DNA of 64,000 nucleotides from Jaapia argillacea MUCL 33604 (taxonomy: Eukaryota > Basidiomycota > Agaricomycetes > Jaapiales > Jaapiaceae), in NCBI GenBank assembly GCA_000697665.1, contig KL197728.1:657788-721787 (forward strand), given 5' to 3'. Under the pieces are notes generated by a model. The model did not search any database, had not been told where the DNA came from, and saw nothing but the letters and a program-made list of their open reading frames with translations. Below are positions 1 through 12,026 of the stretch, piece after piece (position 1 is the stretch's first letter; every line of letters begins with the position of its first letter). Made by a program: the position numbers and the translations under genes.

Positions 1-571
1 ACTAGTAAATTTGAGCAAAACTGACCTCAAATGTACATAGGTGAGTGTGTTCATTTCCCTCGATTTAGCTTCCCAATCTCTTCATTCTTCCCCTACTTTC
101 TCACTTCAATCTTCTGTTCTAATCCTTTCATCTCATTCCCATTCTCCTCTTTCACTTCCTCTCCCTTCATTTGCCATTTCCCTGTTATCCCATTCACATC
201 ACTCCCATTCATCCATCCCATCCTCCCTTAATTCTCAGAAATTTTCTCTTTCCTACACAGAAGCCATTGGACCATGTCCTCATCCCTCCCTTCTCTGTCA
301 TCCCCATGTACATCATCCCCCATAATTCCATCCATCCCTCCCCACCCTTCCTCAGAGGCTTTCCTCTTTTCCCAGCAGCCATTGGACCAGGCCCTCACCC
401 CTCCCTCTTCCTTACATCCTCTCTCCTCTCCCTTCCATCCTCCCTATTCTTCCCCCTCTGCCTCCTCCTCCCTTTCCCTCCCCCTCCCCTTCTCTCTTCC
501 CTCTCCCTCCTCTTCCCCCTCCCCTCCCTCTCCTCTTTCCTCTTCCCTTCCCCTTCCCTTCCCCTTCTCCT
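1..571. repeat. Pyrimidine-rich low-complexity tract, left part
   Basis: The plus strand is almost pure C/T over most of this stretch, densest from about 400 to 571. A loose direct repeat with a 115-base offset is visible: 'cagaagccattgg' at 258 and 'cagcagccattgg' at 373, each followed by a similar pyrimidine run. The tract resumes at 11106 on the far side of the LTR element, so it is the target the element landed in. Open frames here encode only Ser/Pro/Leu- or Glu/Gly-rich strings and are not treated as genes. Confidence 0.8.
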
Positions 572-1103
572 TATAACGGCCAGGTGAGACCTGCTTCATT
601 ACGGCAGGAGGATACGAGTGCCATTCAGTGGCTGGTGAGCCTCGAGCTGGGACTGAGGTGTGAAACCCTCTACAGGGAACCCTGCAGTTGAACACACAGA
701 GTCTGTGTTGCCAGGTGCTACCTGTAAGTAGCTCCCTTAGCTGTCCGAAAGTTAGGCACAGCTGCTCTCGCAGCTGTCCTGTGTCAAAGAGGTGTCCACA
801 ATGCGACTGAAGGTCGCTCTTGATTCTGGAAGTCTAAAGAGTCTTGTAACTTGACCCTCATAGAGGTCGAGTTCCAAGCAGTGCTGGTAGTTGTATTAAC
901 CAGCTATAAATGAGATAAGTCGCCTAGTTCACACAATCGACACACTCAGTAAGGAGGTCAATTCGTGAATAGGCAGTAATGATGATCATATTCGAAAGAG
1001 AATCTACATGAATACATGAACTCAATTCAAACTCTGACTTGAGACTTCCCACACTCTATCCAGAGTGATACTGGAGAGTATATCCCAGTAACCACCTGTT
1101 ACA
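572..1103 (-). repeat. LTR (left copy) of the 10.5-kb element
   Basis: This copy is about 92% identical to 10572-11105 by eye, with nearly all differences being transitions. On the element's minus-strand reading it is the downstream (3') LTR, because a purine run lies just inside it. The outer flank is the pyrimidine tract ending in CTCCT. Confidence 0.85.
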
Positions 1104-1122
1104 TAGCCCCCCACTCTCCAGC
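1104..1122 (-). other. Polypurine tract-like run inside the left LTR
   Basis: On the minus strand this reads as a purine-rich stretch (GGAGAGTGGGGGG) ending just before the TGTAAC LTR start. Such a tract primes plus-strand synthesis in LTR elements and fixes the orientation as minus. Confidence 0.5.
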
Positions 1123-2329
1123 ATCCCTACTGGAACAGTCCCTCATCCTTCTGACCTCTGGCTAAATTATCAACAGAGTTGGGTATTTTGAGTGGTAGCC
1201 AAGTTGACCATTGATTAGAACTAGGGGTATAAGATCATAGGCCACAATGTGGGTAGAAAGGAGGAACCATGGAGAAATAGCATAGCAGAAGCTAGCAATT
1301 ATGAGGACTGATAAATTTTATCATCTCGGACAACTGTTTTCATAGTCATGGAAAGTGTGGTAAGGGAAGAGAATTGGCATGGATATGTAGATGAGTTTGG
1401 AATTGTGGTTGAACACGAGGGTTGAGCTGCACAAGTGTTGCAGGGGCCAATGAGGCCCCCAGGTATGAGAGGATATCCCCTGTGGTAAGTGCCCCAAATT
1501 GTTGTCCTGGTCAACTATCAAAATGTCCAGGAACTTGTCTGATGGCTCTGGGATGGATGGTGGAGGCCTCAGAAGATCAGGGAGAGCTTTGCCAGACAAT
1601 ATATAGCAGGTAGATGACTTTGAATTGAAGAGAATGCAAAGAGCATCAGAATGTGTTGATTTCAATAGTTCGCCCACTGATATGTAGCATAGGAGGCACA
1701 GACGAGGAGGGTGACTGATGTATTACATGGCTGACATGCCTGCAACTGGATTGAATGAACTTCAATGATCACAAATCTCCAGAAGTGAAATCTTTGAGCA
1801 GCCTGAGTGGTCAGACTGCCAGTGGAGTGGGTCAACAATGATATAAGGCTTGAAATGCCAACTGGTGCAGAGTGTGAATGGGAGGGTGGTCGCCCAACCT
1901 GAATGGAGTCAGTTATGAACACATGTGGGTCGGTGAGACTATGATGTTGATAGTGGATCTATTGCGGGTTGAGTCTGCAGCACTTCAACAGGAGTGGAAT
2001 TAGAGCCTGAGTATGGTGAACTCCTTGCCAAGGGCAAGACAAGCGTGGCAGTGGAGAGCTGCAAAGTGTATGGCTTGGGTTGATGGATTCGGCGCCAACC
2101 GGAGCTGACATCGTCTCATGCTTGGGTTTCGCCATGCATTGACCCCCCCTGAATAAGAATGAGGTTTGAACCCTGAGATGCTCCTCGTTCTGAGCAGTCA
2201 AACCCTTTGCTTGTACAAGGGAAAACATAGACATCAACCCCTGGCTGCGGCCTTACAGGTGAGCATCCGACATACAGCCAGTGTCTTGGTGCTGAGTTAA
2301 TAGCTCCTGAGATGAACAAAAACCCCCAC

Positions 2330-4100
2330 ACAAAGTGTGTCTCCCAGTGCCACCATTGCAGTGGCTCCTGAGAGAGGGGTCTGTACCTGGACTGTCATCA
2401 GCCACTCAGGTTTAATGCCAACCCAATGAGAGTGTTCTGCTTGGTTGCCACTCCCAAGAGTAATCAGCTGAAAAACTAAAAGGAGACGGAAGACAGTAGT
2501 CTCATCAACACTCCCCCCTCGTTCTTGGAGGTCCAAACATCTGAAAACCTGCTTGTTTGGATCCTTAAGTACAGCCTTGGCAGGTAAGTGCTTGGGCATT
2601 AATGGAGGCTGATAAACTGCCAAGGAACCAGATGCAAGAGAATTGGCAGTAGGAACATGCAAGCAAAAACAACACTTGATGGGTTGGAGGAGATTGGAGT
2701 CAAATCGAGGGAGCAGGAAAGGGTGAGAGGTGACTGAATCTGACTTGCTCGGCAAAGCACCTTGAGGCCCATTTGAAGCCAAAGCAATATGCAGAAGTGA
2801 AGGTCACGGCTTTGTCAAGACTGTGCGAACATAGTTTGATGCTGTTGGGTCCATGCAAGGGATGCATGTCTGTAAAGGATCTACTTGACCATCCTCCACT
2901 TGTGAGAGTTGATCCATGCTGCGATGTATTAGCTGTTGACCAGGCTGGATTCGTGATGCACCAATGTCGTAGATAAGCTTGACCCTAATAGCCAGACGAT
3001 TGTTGAGACCAGCATAGGGAACCCACTACACAACTGAATGCCAGAATGCGAGAGACGACGACTCATCATCTGAGATAAGTGGGATGCAGAAGCATGCCAT
3101 CTCAGTCAAACAAACCCAAGACGTGGAGACAAGGCCAATGCTTGACAATAGTTCCTCAGTCCCAGTGGAACTCTGATCAGATTCGATGGTCAGTGGCAGT
3201 GTCGTCGCTAACTTCACAAAACAGAGCTACAGGAACGAGCCTCTTCCATTGGGGACATCAGAATGGATATAGATAATCTCGCCGAGGGTCGATCTGAGGG
3301 CCTGCAGATATCATCCTGGCCCTCCAACATAGCACTCACTATGCAGTCACTTTTCAAGGTCTCAATCAACCTCCCTTTCCCCCCTGAACTCTTTGGTGAA
3401 TAGTACTGAGAAGTCCTGAGTCTCATCTTTGTAGAGATCGAGAGAGGTTGTTGCATACTTGTGTATTCTCCAGAAGACACACATCCCAGTGCCACCTGAA
3501 CAGTAGCTGCTGAGAGGTAGAAAACTCCCTCGCAAAGCAAGTCTCTCAGTGCTATCTTGGCAATGGCTCCTGAGAGTGGAGTCCCCCCACATGCTAATGA
3601 GGGCTGTAAGAGCACAGTGAGATAGCTGAAAAATCACTTGTTCAGATCTTTAAGCACCACTTTGATAGGCGTGTGCTTGGGCTGTAACAGAGGCCCACAC
3701 CTGGGGGAGCTTGAGTTAAGAGAGGCGGCAGCATGGGATCCAGAGTGAGAGCAATATTCGATTGGTGTGATGGGGTCTTTGGGAGATGTTGAGACTGGTA
3801 AGGTAGCGCCACCATCCTGTGATTCAGGACTGGAGCAGAAATGGGGGTGCAGAGGTAGCACTTGAGAAATGATCGACTCCAAGGTTGATGGAGGGTCTCG
3901 GAGCCTACTTGAAACCAAACCACTGGCAGGTAGTGGAAGTGAAGGCTTGGGACTTGCTAGTAACATACAAACAGAGGACACTGTGATTTGATTGGCGTGA
4001 GGTATATGCTTCTGCAAAAGATTGACCAGGTTAGCTACTACTTGTGAGGTCCACCCCAAATGGGATCGCATTGATTGTTGACCTCGAGTTTCATCTAGAC
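2330..4100. repeat. Degenerate internal direct duplication, about 1.1-1.2 kb period
   Basis: Blocks around 2330-2950 and 3530-4090 share a series of collinear motifs. Examples are 'ggctcctgagag' at about 2360 and 3567, 'gtgcttgggc' at about 2588 and 3672, 'gaagtgaagg' at about 2794 and 3933, and 'acttgtgag' at about 2899 and 4043. They are diverged copies inside the LTR element interior, so the interior grew in part by internal duplication. No protein domain is recognisable in either copy. Confidence 0.5.
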
Positions 4101-5395
4101 TTGAGACAGGCGTGCCGTTCCCTCGCCACATAGAAGTCATCAGAGTTGATGCACAGTGTCCTTGATTTCCCATCCCCTCCAAGTCTCTCGACACCTCCAC
4201 AAGCTGCGTCATCACAACGCGAGAAACTTGAGAGTCATGTGAGAGAACACTGGCAAAGTGGTAACGAAGATCTTGTGATTGGGAAACATTGACTGCAACC
4301 TTGGAAGCCAGGACAGAGAGTCAGTCGGGATCAAGACTACCTCCTTCAACCCAAGATACTCGGTGATTCCAATGGATGCTTGACAATTCCCAACTGGTAC
4401 AGCACAGCAAGGCATCATATGTATTTCCCTGAGCTGGGTCCAATCGAGCAACCAAAATCAACAGAGGTTGTGTGGCGTTTGACAACGTAAGAGCAAGAGA
4501 CCCATAGGTAACATGGCAAGCAACCGACCAGGAAAGGCTTTTTGCGGATGTCAATGACATTAGTTATACACAACTCAGAGCAGTCATCACGGAGGATTGA
4601 CACCTGCTATTCTCTGGCCAAGAATCAATCTCTGAGAGTAGATTGGTTCCTCCACGTGGCTGAGTCAGGTGCACATTGCCCAACAAATCGTGATTGAGGG
4701 TGATCAATGGAGGAGAAAGTTCAACACTTGACAAAGGACCATGAAACCAGCTTGAAACTAGTAATCAGTGTGACAGAGCTGTCATGGTTAACAATGAGAT
4801 CAACGGAGCTTGTGGTTGCTGCCTGGCTGGATCCAATAGGCCTGTGGAGTTTCCAAATACAAGATGTGAAGTAGCCAATGTATCTGATAGTGGTAGGATC
4901 CTGATCGTCTGGGTTCCGGAAGACAGGAGGCAGTCTTGAGTCAAAGATATGCAATCAGGCATTGTGGATGTTTCCCATCGTGAAGGTCCTGTCCAGTCTT
5001 CCAATACAAGTTCAGGAGTCGCAGTAGCATATATAGTCAGTGTGGGGAACACAATCTGCCTACGAACAGAATTGCACCATTATACCATTTCGACCGTAAC
5101 TCCATCAGATCAAGTATACAACATCCCCTCTCTTCAGATCGAGTTGAACCCACTAGTTTCATACGATTTCGGACTCAACATCCCATTCCCTCACTCCTGA
5201 CAACCACATGACACTCAGTCCCATCTCAAATGAAACTCAACGTTCAGTAATTTGCTTCCTTGTCATTCTGAACTTGGAGATATCCAAACGTCCGAAGGCA
5301 TGCCCAATCCTCCTAACAAATCGATCGTATTCCGGACAATGTCGGAATTTCCTATCTGCTTCAACTCCGAGATTCCTCCCGAGGCCAGATGTCCA

Positions 5396-5692
5396 ACATT
5401 TCGCCTCCACGTCACTCACTATCGGGAATTCCCATATTATCAAGTTAGGACCATATTCAACCCGACGATACGACTCCGATGCACCCGATGCAAGCGTTCC
5501 TAGGAGTCCGAAACATCGGAATTCGACTTGAGACTAGTTGTTCACCATCTCACCTCCACGTCATTCAGTATCGGGAATTCCGACGTTACCAAGTCAGGAC
5601 CGTATTCCACCCGACGATACGACTCCGATGCACCCAATGCGAACGTTCCTAGGACTCCGAGACATCCGATTCGACTCGAAACTCCTCCTTCA
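5396..5692. repeat. Two-copy tandem repeat, 149-bp period
   Basis: Two adjacent copies share 'cctccacgtca', 'atcgggaattcc', 'cgacgatacgactccgatgc' and 'gttcctagga' at a constant 149-base offset. They lie in a CpG-richer part of the LTR-element interior (about 5150-6720) that differs in composition from the rest. Both copies keep many CpG sites, which suggests this part is younger or has escaped the transition decay seen elsewhere in the element. Confidence 0.7.
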
Positions 5693-6177
5693 CCACCTTG
5701 GACTTATGACCTTGCATGTCCCCAGAATCTCGACAATCTTATCAGGAAGCTTCTCACCTCGACGATCCGAGTCCCTGATACACTGCCACAACACATTCTG
5801 ATGGTCTGATACTCTGGGAATTACGAAACACTTACATCACTCTCCTCACCCATCACTCCTCGACTTCCCCACCTCATGTCTGTGCTCTTGGACTGAGTCC
5901 TTGATCAGGAAGACACTTGATTTAGGTTTCCGAGATTGACTACTGTAGATCCTGCTCCTTCCGAAGCTTCTGTGCACTTCCCCTTTCGGTCCGATATGCC
6001 TTTGCCAGGACTTCACTTGCTTCCGAGGACACTCAGTATGTTTTACCTCAGTTACTTGACTTCCAACTTGTCCCCCTCTTTCGCTGTGCACTCTCTCACT
6101 TGAATCACCCTCATTTTGTCCCAAATTCACCTTTCCCTTTATCCTTTCCTATTCCATAGCTACCTCATGTACTTAGG

Positions 6178-6215
6178 TATAAAAACCTGTCTGTAGCTAC
6201 TTGAACAATAACAAT
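6178..6215 (+). promoter_or_regulatory. TATA-box-like site in the LTR-element interior
   Basis: A clean 'gtataaaaacctgtc' motif is followed by a C/T-rich stretch ending in 'aacaataacaatc'. This layout is typical of RNA polymerase II promoters of fungal LTRs. It may mark a nested, truncated LTR between about 5150 and 6720, but I could not find its ends or a target duplication. Confidence 0.35.
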
Positions 6216-9200
6216 CTTTCATGATCTCTCTCGTCTGGAGTCTCTCTCAGATGTTGCTCACCCTTGTGCTCTCAATCTAAGCTTGTCCTTGTGTCGCTCT
6301 CTAGTGTCCCCTCAGAATCTAACTATCTCAAGCTTCGGACTTCTTTGTTTTCAGGATTTCCGACTTTTCTTACTTTCAACTTGTGTTGACGTTTCCCGAC
6401 CTTCACGTTCTATCTCAACACTTTCTTTTGATTCGTTCTGATCTTATTTTGTTCCGATCTTATTTCGTTCCGATTAGTGTTTCCCTTTCGTTCCTATCCC
6501 GATGTATTAGTTTCAGTTCGTTTCAATTCAATCTCTTCGTTTTCCTTCATTTTTGTTAGTTTCCGTCACATGTCTTACACTTAGTTTCGCCATATCGCGT
6601 CCTTAGATTTCCGAGTAGTCCAACCCAATTCCTGACATTTCGGACACACACACAAGTACTCGCTCAAGCACATCATCCTCCTGGGATTACTCCTCCACTA
6701 TCACTGTGTCGAGTTGAGTTTCCCTTCGTGTTCCATTTACTGGACACATTGTTTCCAGACCTTACCAAGTCTGCCCCACACATTCCCACATCCCAAAACA
6801 CTGATCTCTCCCGTTCTTTGATTTCTATCAGAGACGAACAACCTACCCTCACTCAGAACTTACACACCCTGAGTACCCCACATCAGTGGATTGTGTTTGG
6901 ATGGTGGATATGATGGTGATGTCGAATCCAATGAGGCAGAGGTCAGAGAATAGGTCATCAAGGGGCCAGCTGATGTTGTAGATGTGGAGGAATGCATATG
7001 AGTGCTTGTGACAGATTGATAATCTGTTGAGTGCAAGCAGTTGGCGTCTACCTGACTAGACTGGGCCAGACTCGCCAGAACCCAAGGGAAGAGGTTATCC
7101 AATGTGTTTCAGAGAGGTGCCATCATGGATGACCACTCTTGCTCCAAACACTGGCTTTGAGTGATGCTGGAGCCGTTGTATCTGATTCTCGCCTTTTCAT
7201 ATCTCTGACAAGCCTTGAGGCAGAGATTGAGGCCAGTTTCAACAAATCTGACCTCTTGTTGGCGCTCACATACAAAACTGTTGTCATTTGCAAGGAGTCT
7301 GAGTGCTCGAACCATTTCTTGCACATAAGGATGTACAACATGCTTTGAAGACAGTCCAGTCCCCTTGAGTTCACTCTGGACAAGCATATGGCTAGAAGCA
7401 ACCTCAATATGCTGTCACAATAACCAAACAGCATCTTCATAGCTTCCCCTCATCTTGTCGAGGAACGATAACACCACAGTCCGGAGATTCAACCACAGGT
7501 GATCCAGCTGCTCCCGCAAAGTGGGACGGGCCAGGGAGAGTAGCACGGCTTTGAGTGAGGAGAGACCAATAGCAGAATGAAGACTCATGTCCAAGTGTCA
7601 TACGGCTATCAAGACTGAACTGAGCCTTTTGCAAATAGTAGGTCACAGCACCCAGAGAACAGATGGACCCCAGCTTGCACCATGAGCCTCTTGAATGAGA
7701 TCGGTACTTCCCAGAGTTGGGGCTGCTTCAATCCAATCAAGAACTTCCCAGTTCTTCTGCATCCAACAAGTATACTTGTTCCATACCTCTGAGGCCTTGA
7801 AGAAAGGCAGGCAGACAAGAGGCTTCAACATTGTAGAGTGAAGATGGACATGTGTGATTGCGAGCTTTGCCAGTGTTTGCAAGCCACAAGAGCCAGGGAA
7901 ATGAGAGCGGAGATGTCATTGAGGCTGGGAAGACTCAACAGACCAGCAATGTGACAACAACCACGAAACTAGGCAGCCTGAGCAGGACAAGCGAGTATTC
8001 GGGCAACACCCAATCTCTGATCTGTAGGTCAACTTAGGCAGAGTGCAAGGTGTGAGTACAATGGTGGGTGGTTGCCCAGTGAATGGTTTTATGTTCCGAA
8101 TGCTGAACGTCCACAAATCTGAGAGTACTGGTCAAGTAGGGGGCTAGGTAATCACTGAAGATGAAGGGTGTATCTGAGAATATGGTAGGTGGTCCTGAAC
8201 ACTGAATGTTGGCAAAAGCCGAAGATTGGGGGTCGATACTTGTAGCGACAACCAGGAAGAAATTTTTGTCATGTCCACAACAAGATTTGGAGGCGTGGAC
8301 AAATAGTCGTTGTTATGTATGATGCCTCAGCAGTCGCCTGTAGTCAGTACACATGCCTAAGCATGCCCTTCTGTGCTTCCCATAAGAAGCTCCAGAAAGG
8401 GACTCGACTGTTTGGGTCCCGCTACTCTCGTAGCTTGGCCTGTGTTGATGAGGAATCCTTGACGAAGCTTGAAGCACTCTTGAGGCCTGGAGCATAGAGG
8501 ACGGGGAGACTTTGGTACCTGGCTGAAGAAGACCCAGCAGACCAGTAACCAGACCTGTTGAATCCCACACAGACAAGGAAATACATTGAGAATAGGTAAC
8601 TGCCAAAGGTGTGTGTTTCCCCAAAATCCACACTTGCGAGGGACTGGTTGTGGCAGCAGCTTGATAGCTTTGATCAAGCGTTGAGCGAATATCTTCGTAT
8701 ATCAATTCTGAGTAGAGAGCGGATTGACAAATCACAGATGTTTAGCCACCAGTGAGAGCACCGTCGCAGAGTAGTGCGAGGCAAAGATATTCAGTTTCAT
8801 TCGTGTGAATTGTACATTTGAGAGGAGGTGAATGTGAGAGCAACAACAGAGAACACAAGTGTTCGTAAGGATGATGAGATTTCTTGGTGGACGAGACAGC
8901 TGTGGATGATCACGACGAGGACAGAAAGTGCAAATATGTAATGCCGACACAGTACCACGGACAAATCGATATTTGACTGGTATTCGACTGGCTTCGAAGG
9001 CTTTGGGTCCGCGGGCAGTGATGAAAGGGCAAGTGGCACCAGTAGGAGTGCTCAAGAGTCCTGATATCAGACGTAGCTCACTGATTGAGTTGGGGGAGAT
9101 AGTAGTGGCGAGAGGTTGATATTCGGAGCACAATGATCTAGAGATGCCAAACGATTCAACTGGTATCCGTTGGGTAGAGCTCAGGCCCAAGCACCAATAC

Positions 9201-10571
9201 AAGACTAGAGCGCCGTCGAGCCTGGAAAGACTCAACAGACTAACTAGTAGATGGGCACAAGTACCCCTGTCAATGGGCACACAAGGGACAAACAGGTGGG
9301 AGAACGGATACAGCTTTCTTGAAGGATAGAGCACAACCTAGGAGAGGTTGGGGCTGAGGAAACAACTGATCAAGAAGTGATAGCATGATTTGTAGAGCCA
9401 GATTACAGGACAGTAGCAAGAACTTGACCCTGAACTCGGTTAAGGGGAGAGGACATCAATATTGATCAACATGCGGGACTATGGGACTCACAAAGCCGCA
9501 GGAGAAGGAAGCTGGTGGCGTCAGATCACAGAGCACCTTTTGCAAAATCAGGCAAGGGCACAGGCAAGGCGTATTGAATGAGTGAACATCGATGAAACAC
9601 GTGGGCACGAGAGGGCATAGAATCACCCAACAAGACTTCAGCTGTTAGGGAGGGTATGATTCTGATGCTGTTGTGAGGGACTGAAGCAACGGCACACTAC
9701 GGAAGCGTTGACGGTCACCAAGCCTGGGAAGACAACCCCTGGCAGAAGAGTGTGGCAAACGACGAAAGTGTCAATATCAATTGAGTTGAATATTCGAGAG
9801 TTGTAGCAATCGCAGTTCCGGCTGTGCAAATGTTCACAATCACTCACGTTTGGGAGGGATGCGAGGAGGTTCAAAAACTGGAGGGTGAAGCAGGATCAAC
9901 TAGCAATCAAGAGCCCCTCAGAGGTCACAAATCCAGGGTGGAGAAGGGACAATGTGATTGGGCTTGTAGCCACTCTTTGCTCTCACTTGATAATGTGGAG
10001 TGGATCGATTGCAAAGTTGTCAATGTGCAGGTTATTGATCTCAAATGAATGAGGGCGACTGGACGAATCTTCAATGGTGATTGGATTAACAGCAGGTGGG
10101 CGAATGTGTGGGCAGATGAATCCTGTGCAGTCAAGGTTAGTTGCAGCAGATGAATTGGTAGCAGTGTCGTCAGGCAAGCAGGAGAGAAGTGGTAGCAGTG
10201 AATGGAGATGAGTGGGCATGTGAGTAACAAACATCTCGCGAATGGAATCCAGTCAACTCCAAAGTTGAAGGGGCACAAAATGCAGAAAGCCAGCTAGTAG
10301 GGGAAAAGGCTAGTCGTAGGAGGAAAAACTCCCAGCAAGTAATATCCGTCTTGGTTTTGAACACACATACGAGTGGGTAAAGGCGGGAGGTGAGAATCAA
10401 CTGTTCAAGTGGTAAGAGATCTCGAAATGGACTGATAGGCTGTCCTCGAGATTTTCTGAGAGCTCGGTGATAGGGGGTGCTTCGAACACAAATAGAAATT
10501 CGATTTGATTGAATTCTGGGCTCGTTGTGGGCCGGCCAGGTTAGACGATGAGTCCTCCCAGTGTCCACCTT

Positions 10572-11105
10572 TGTAACGGCCAGGTGAGACCTGCTATGTT
10601 ACAGCAGGAGGATATGAGTGCCGTCCAGTGGCTGGCGAGCCTCAAGCCAGGACTGAGGTGTGAAACCCTCTACAGGGAACCCTGCAGTCGAACACACAGA
10701 GTCTGTGTTGCCAGGTGCTACCCGTAAGTAGCTCCCTTAGCTGTCTGAAAGCTAGGCACAGCTGCTCTTGCAGCTGTCCTGTGTCAAAGAGGTGTCCACG
10801 ATGCAACCAAAGGTCACTCTTGATTCTGGAAGTCTAAAGAGTCTCATAACTTGACCCTCTTGTAGAGGTCGAGTTCTGAGCAGTGCTGGTAGTCATATTA
10901 ACCAGCTATAAATGAGATAAGTCGCCTAGTTCACACAGTCGACACACTCAGTAAAGGGGTCGATTCGTGAATAGGCAGTAATGATGATCATATTTGAAAG
11001 AGAATCTACACAAATACATGAACTCAATTCAAACTCCAACTTGAGACTTCCCACACTCTATCCAGAGTGATACTGGAGAATATATCCCAGTAACCACCCG
11101 TTACA
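10572..11105 (-). repeat. LTR (right copy) of the 10.5-kb element
   Basis: Starts TGTAACGG and ends CCGTTACA, with CTCCC directly outside. Read on the minus strand this is the upstream (5') LTR. A TATATTC-like box lies about 20 bases in from its outer edge, which is a possible but unproven promoter element. Confidence 0.85.
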
Positions 11106-11385
11106 CTCCCTCCCTCTTCCTTCCATCCTCCCTCCTCTTCCTTCCATCCCTCCTCTTCCCCTTTCCCTCTTCCTTCCATCCTCCCTCCTCTTCCTTTCAT
11201 CCCTCCTCTTCCCCTCTCCCTCTTCCTTTCATCCCTCCTCCTCCCCTCTCCCTCCTCTTCCCTCTCTCCTCCTCTTCCCCTCTCCTCCTCTTCCCTCTCT
11301 CCTCCTCTTCCCTCCCCTCCTCCTCCTTCTCCTCCTCCCCTCCCCCTCTCCCCCTCTCCCCCATCATCCCTCTCCTCATCCCATA
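11106..11385. repeat. Pyrimidine-rich low-complexity tract, right part
   Basis: A continuation of the tract at 1-571, built of reiterated CTTCC, CCTCCTCTTCC and CCCCTC units. Translated on either strand it gives only Glu/Gly/Arg or Ser/Pro strings. About 280 bases long and interrupted only by the LTR element. Confidence 0.8.
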
Positions 11386-11582
11386 ACTTTGTAAAGCACC
11401 CAGACCCCCTAGTTTTCAATAAACAAATCGATTTATTGACCTCCTAATACTGTACATGATGGGAAAGAGCAAATCCAGCCTAAATTTTGGACAATAATCA
11501 ACACAATTTCTCCGTGATTGTCTACAACAGCGAGAATGAAGTGCTCGGAATTATGTCATAAATCCTAGAAAACGAAGTGCCA

Positions 11583-11658
11583 CCAGCCCGAATCGAACCC
11601 CCAACGCATTGCGTGCTTGAATTCATCCACGCACTATCCGCCATTCCTATTTGGCTGG
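11583..11658 (-). other. tRNA-like sequence (possible SINE head or tRNA pseudogene)
   Basis: On the minus strand 76 bases are bounded by a 6-bp complementary pair (CCAGCC ... GGCTGG). They contain a near-perfect Pol III B-box (GGTTCGATTCG) and an A-box-like TGGCGGATAGTG about 40 bases upstream. The T- and anticodon-arm stems do not fold canonically (6-bp stem with a 12-base loop), so this is not a working tRNA. A tRNA-derived SINE or decayed tRNA fits best. Confidence 0.3.
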
Positions 11659-11659
11659 A

Positions 11660-12026
11660 ATTCTATCTAGGTAAAAGTCTCTCGAATGAAGAATTTATGT
11701 CTGGCCCTTCCACATGAGCTGATTCTTGTACCAGTGCAATTCTGGGGTTGTTGGCCATGCCCACTGCTTGTTCGTTGCGGTTCTAGCTTGGTAGTTATTT
11801 TGCGTGCTCGAAAATTTCGTGAAAAATACTTCTATGCTAGCTGCGTAATATTGCCTACTAGAGACTAACAGCCGTACGGTAGTTACGTCAGTAGAGCGGC
11901 AATACTAGGCACCAAGCACAAGAACGGCGTAGGAACTCCAGTACAGTACAAGAAGAACTGCTTAGGAACTCAAGTACTAGTACACAGGAGACAGAAGAAA
12001 AGTGCGGGATTTGATCACTATGAATT
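11660..12026. other. Intergenic stretch, nothing recognised
   Basis: No open frame with family resemblance. It contains a pair of similar short segments near 11935-11985 ('ggaactccagtacagtac', 'ggaactcaagtactagtac') just downstream of the kinase stop codon. Confidence 0.5.

Larger units (their letters stand above)
572..11105 (-). mobile_element. Degenerate LTR retrotransposon without recognisable gag/pol (LARD-like fossil)
   Basis: Two direct long terminal repeats of about 532-534 bp bound a 9.5-kb interior. The LTR ends form a TGTAACGG/CCGTTACA short inverted repeat, and the insertion is flanked by CTCC (CTCCT/CTCCC), a 4-5 bp target duplication inside a pyrimidine tract. A purine-rich run read on the minus strand (GGAGAGTGGGGGG) abuts the 572-1103 repeat, as a polypurine tract would, so the element probably reads on the minus strand. 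I could not identify a primer-binding site, nor reverse transcriptase, integrase or capsid motifs in any frame; the element looks broken throughout. It may be a large non-autonomous derivative or a heavily mutated autonomous element. The LTRs differ at roughly 8% of sites, so it is not a recent insertion. Confidence 0.8.

Noticed and set aside
444-695. Minus-strand frame rich in Glu/Gly/Arg, and similar frames at 11024-11419
   Set aside because: They are translations of the pyrimidine tract; low-complexity output with no domain.
10540-10571. tRNA primer-binding site next to the right LTR
   Set aside because: The minus-strand sequence after the LTR does not match the 3' end of any fungal tRNA I can recall.
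11583-11658. Functional tRNA gene on the minus strand
   Set aside because: Acceptor pairing is only 6 bp, T-stem does not pair and the anticodon loop is 12 bases; kept only as tRNA-like.
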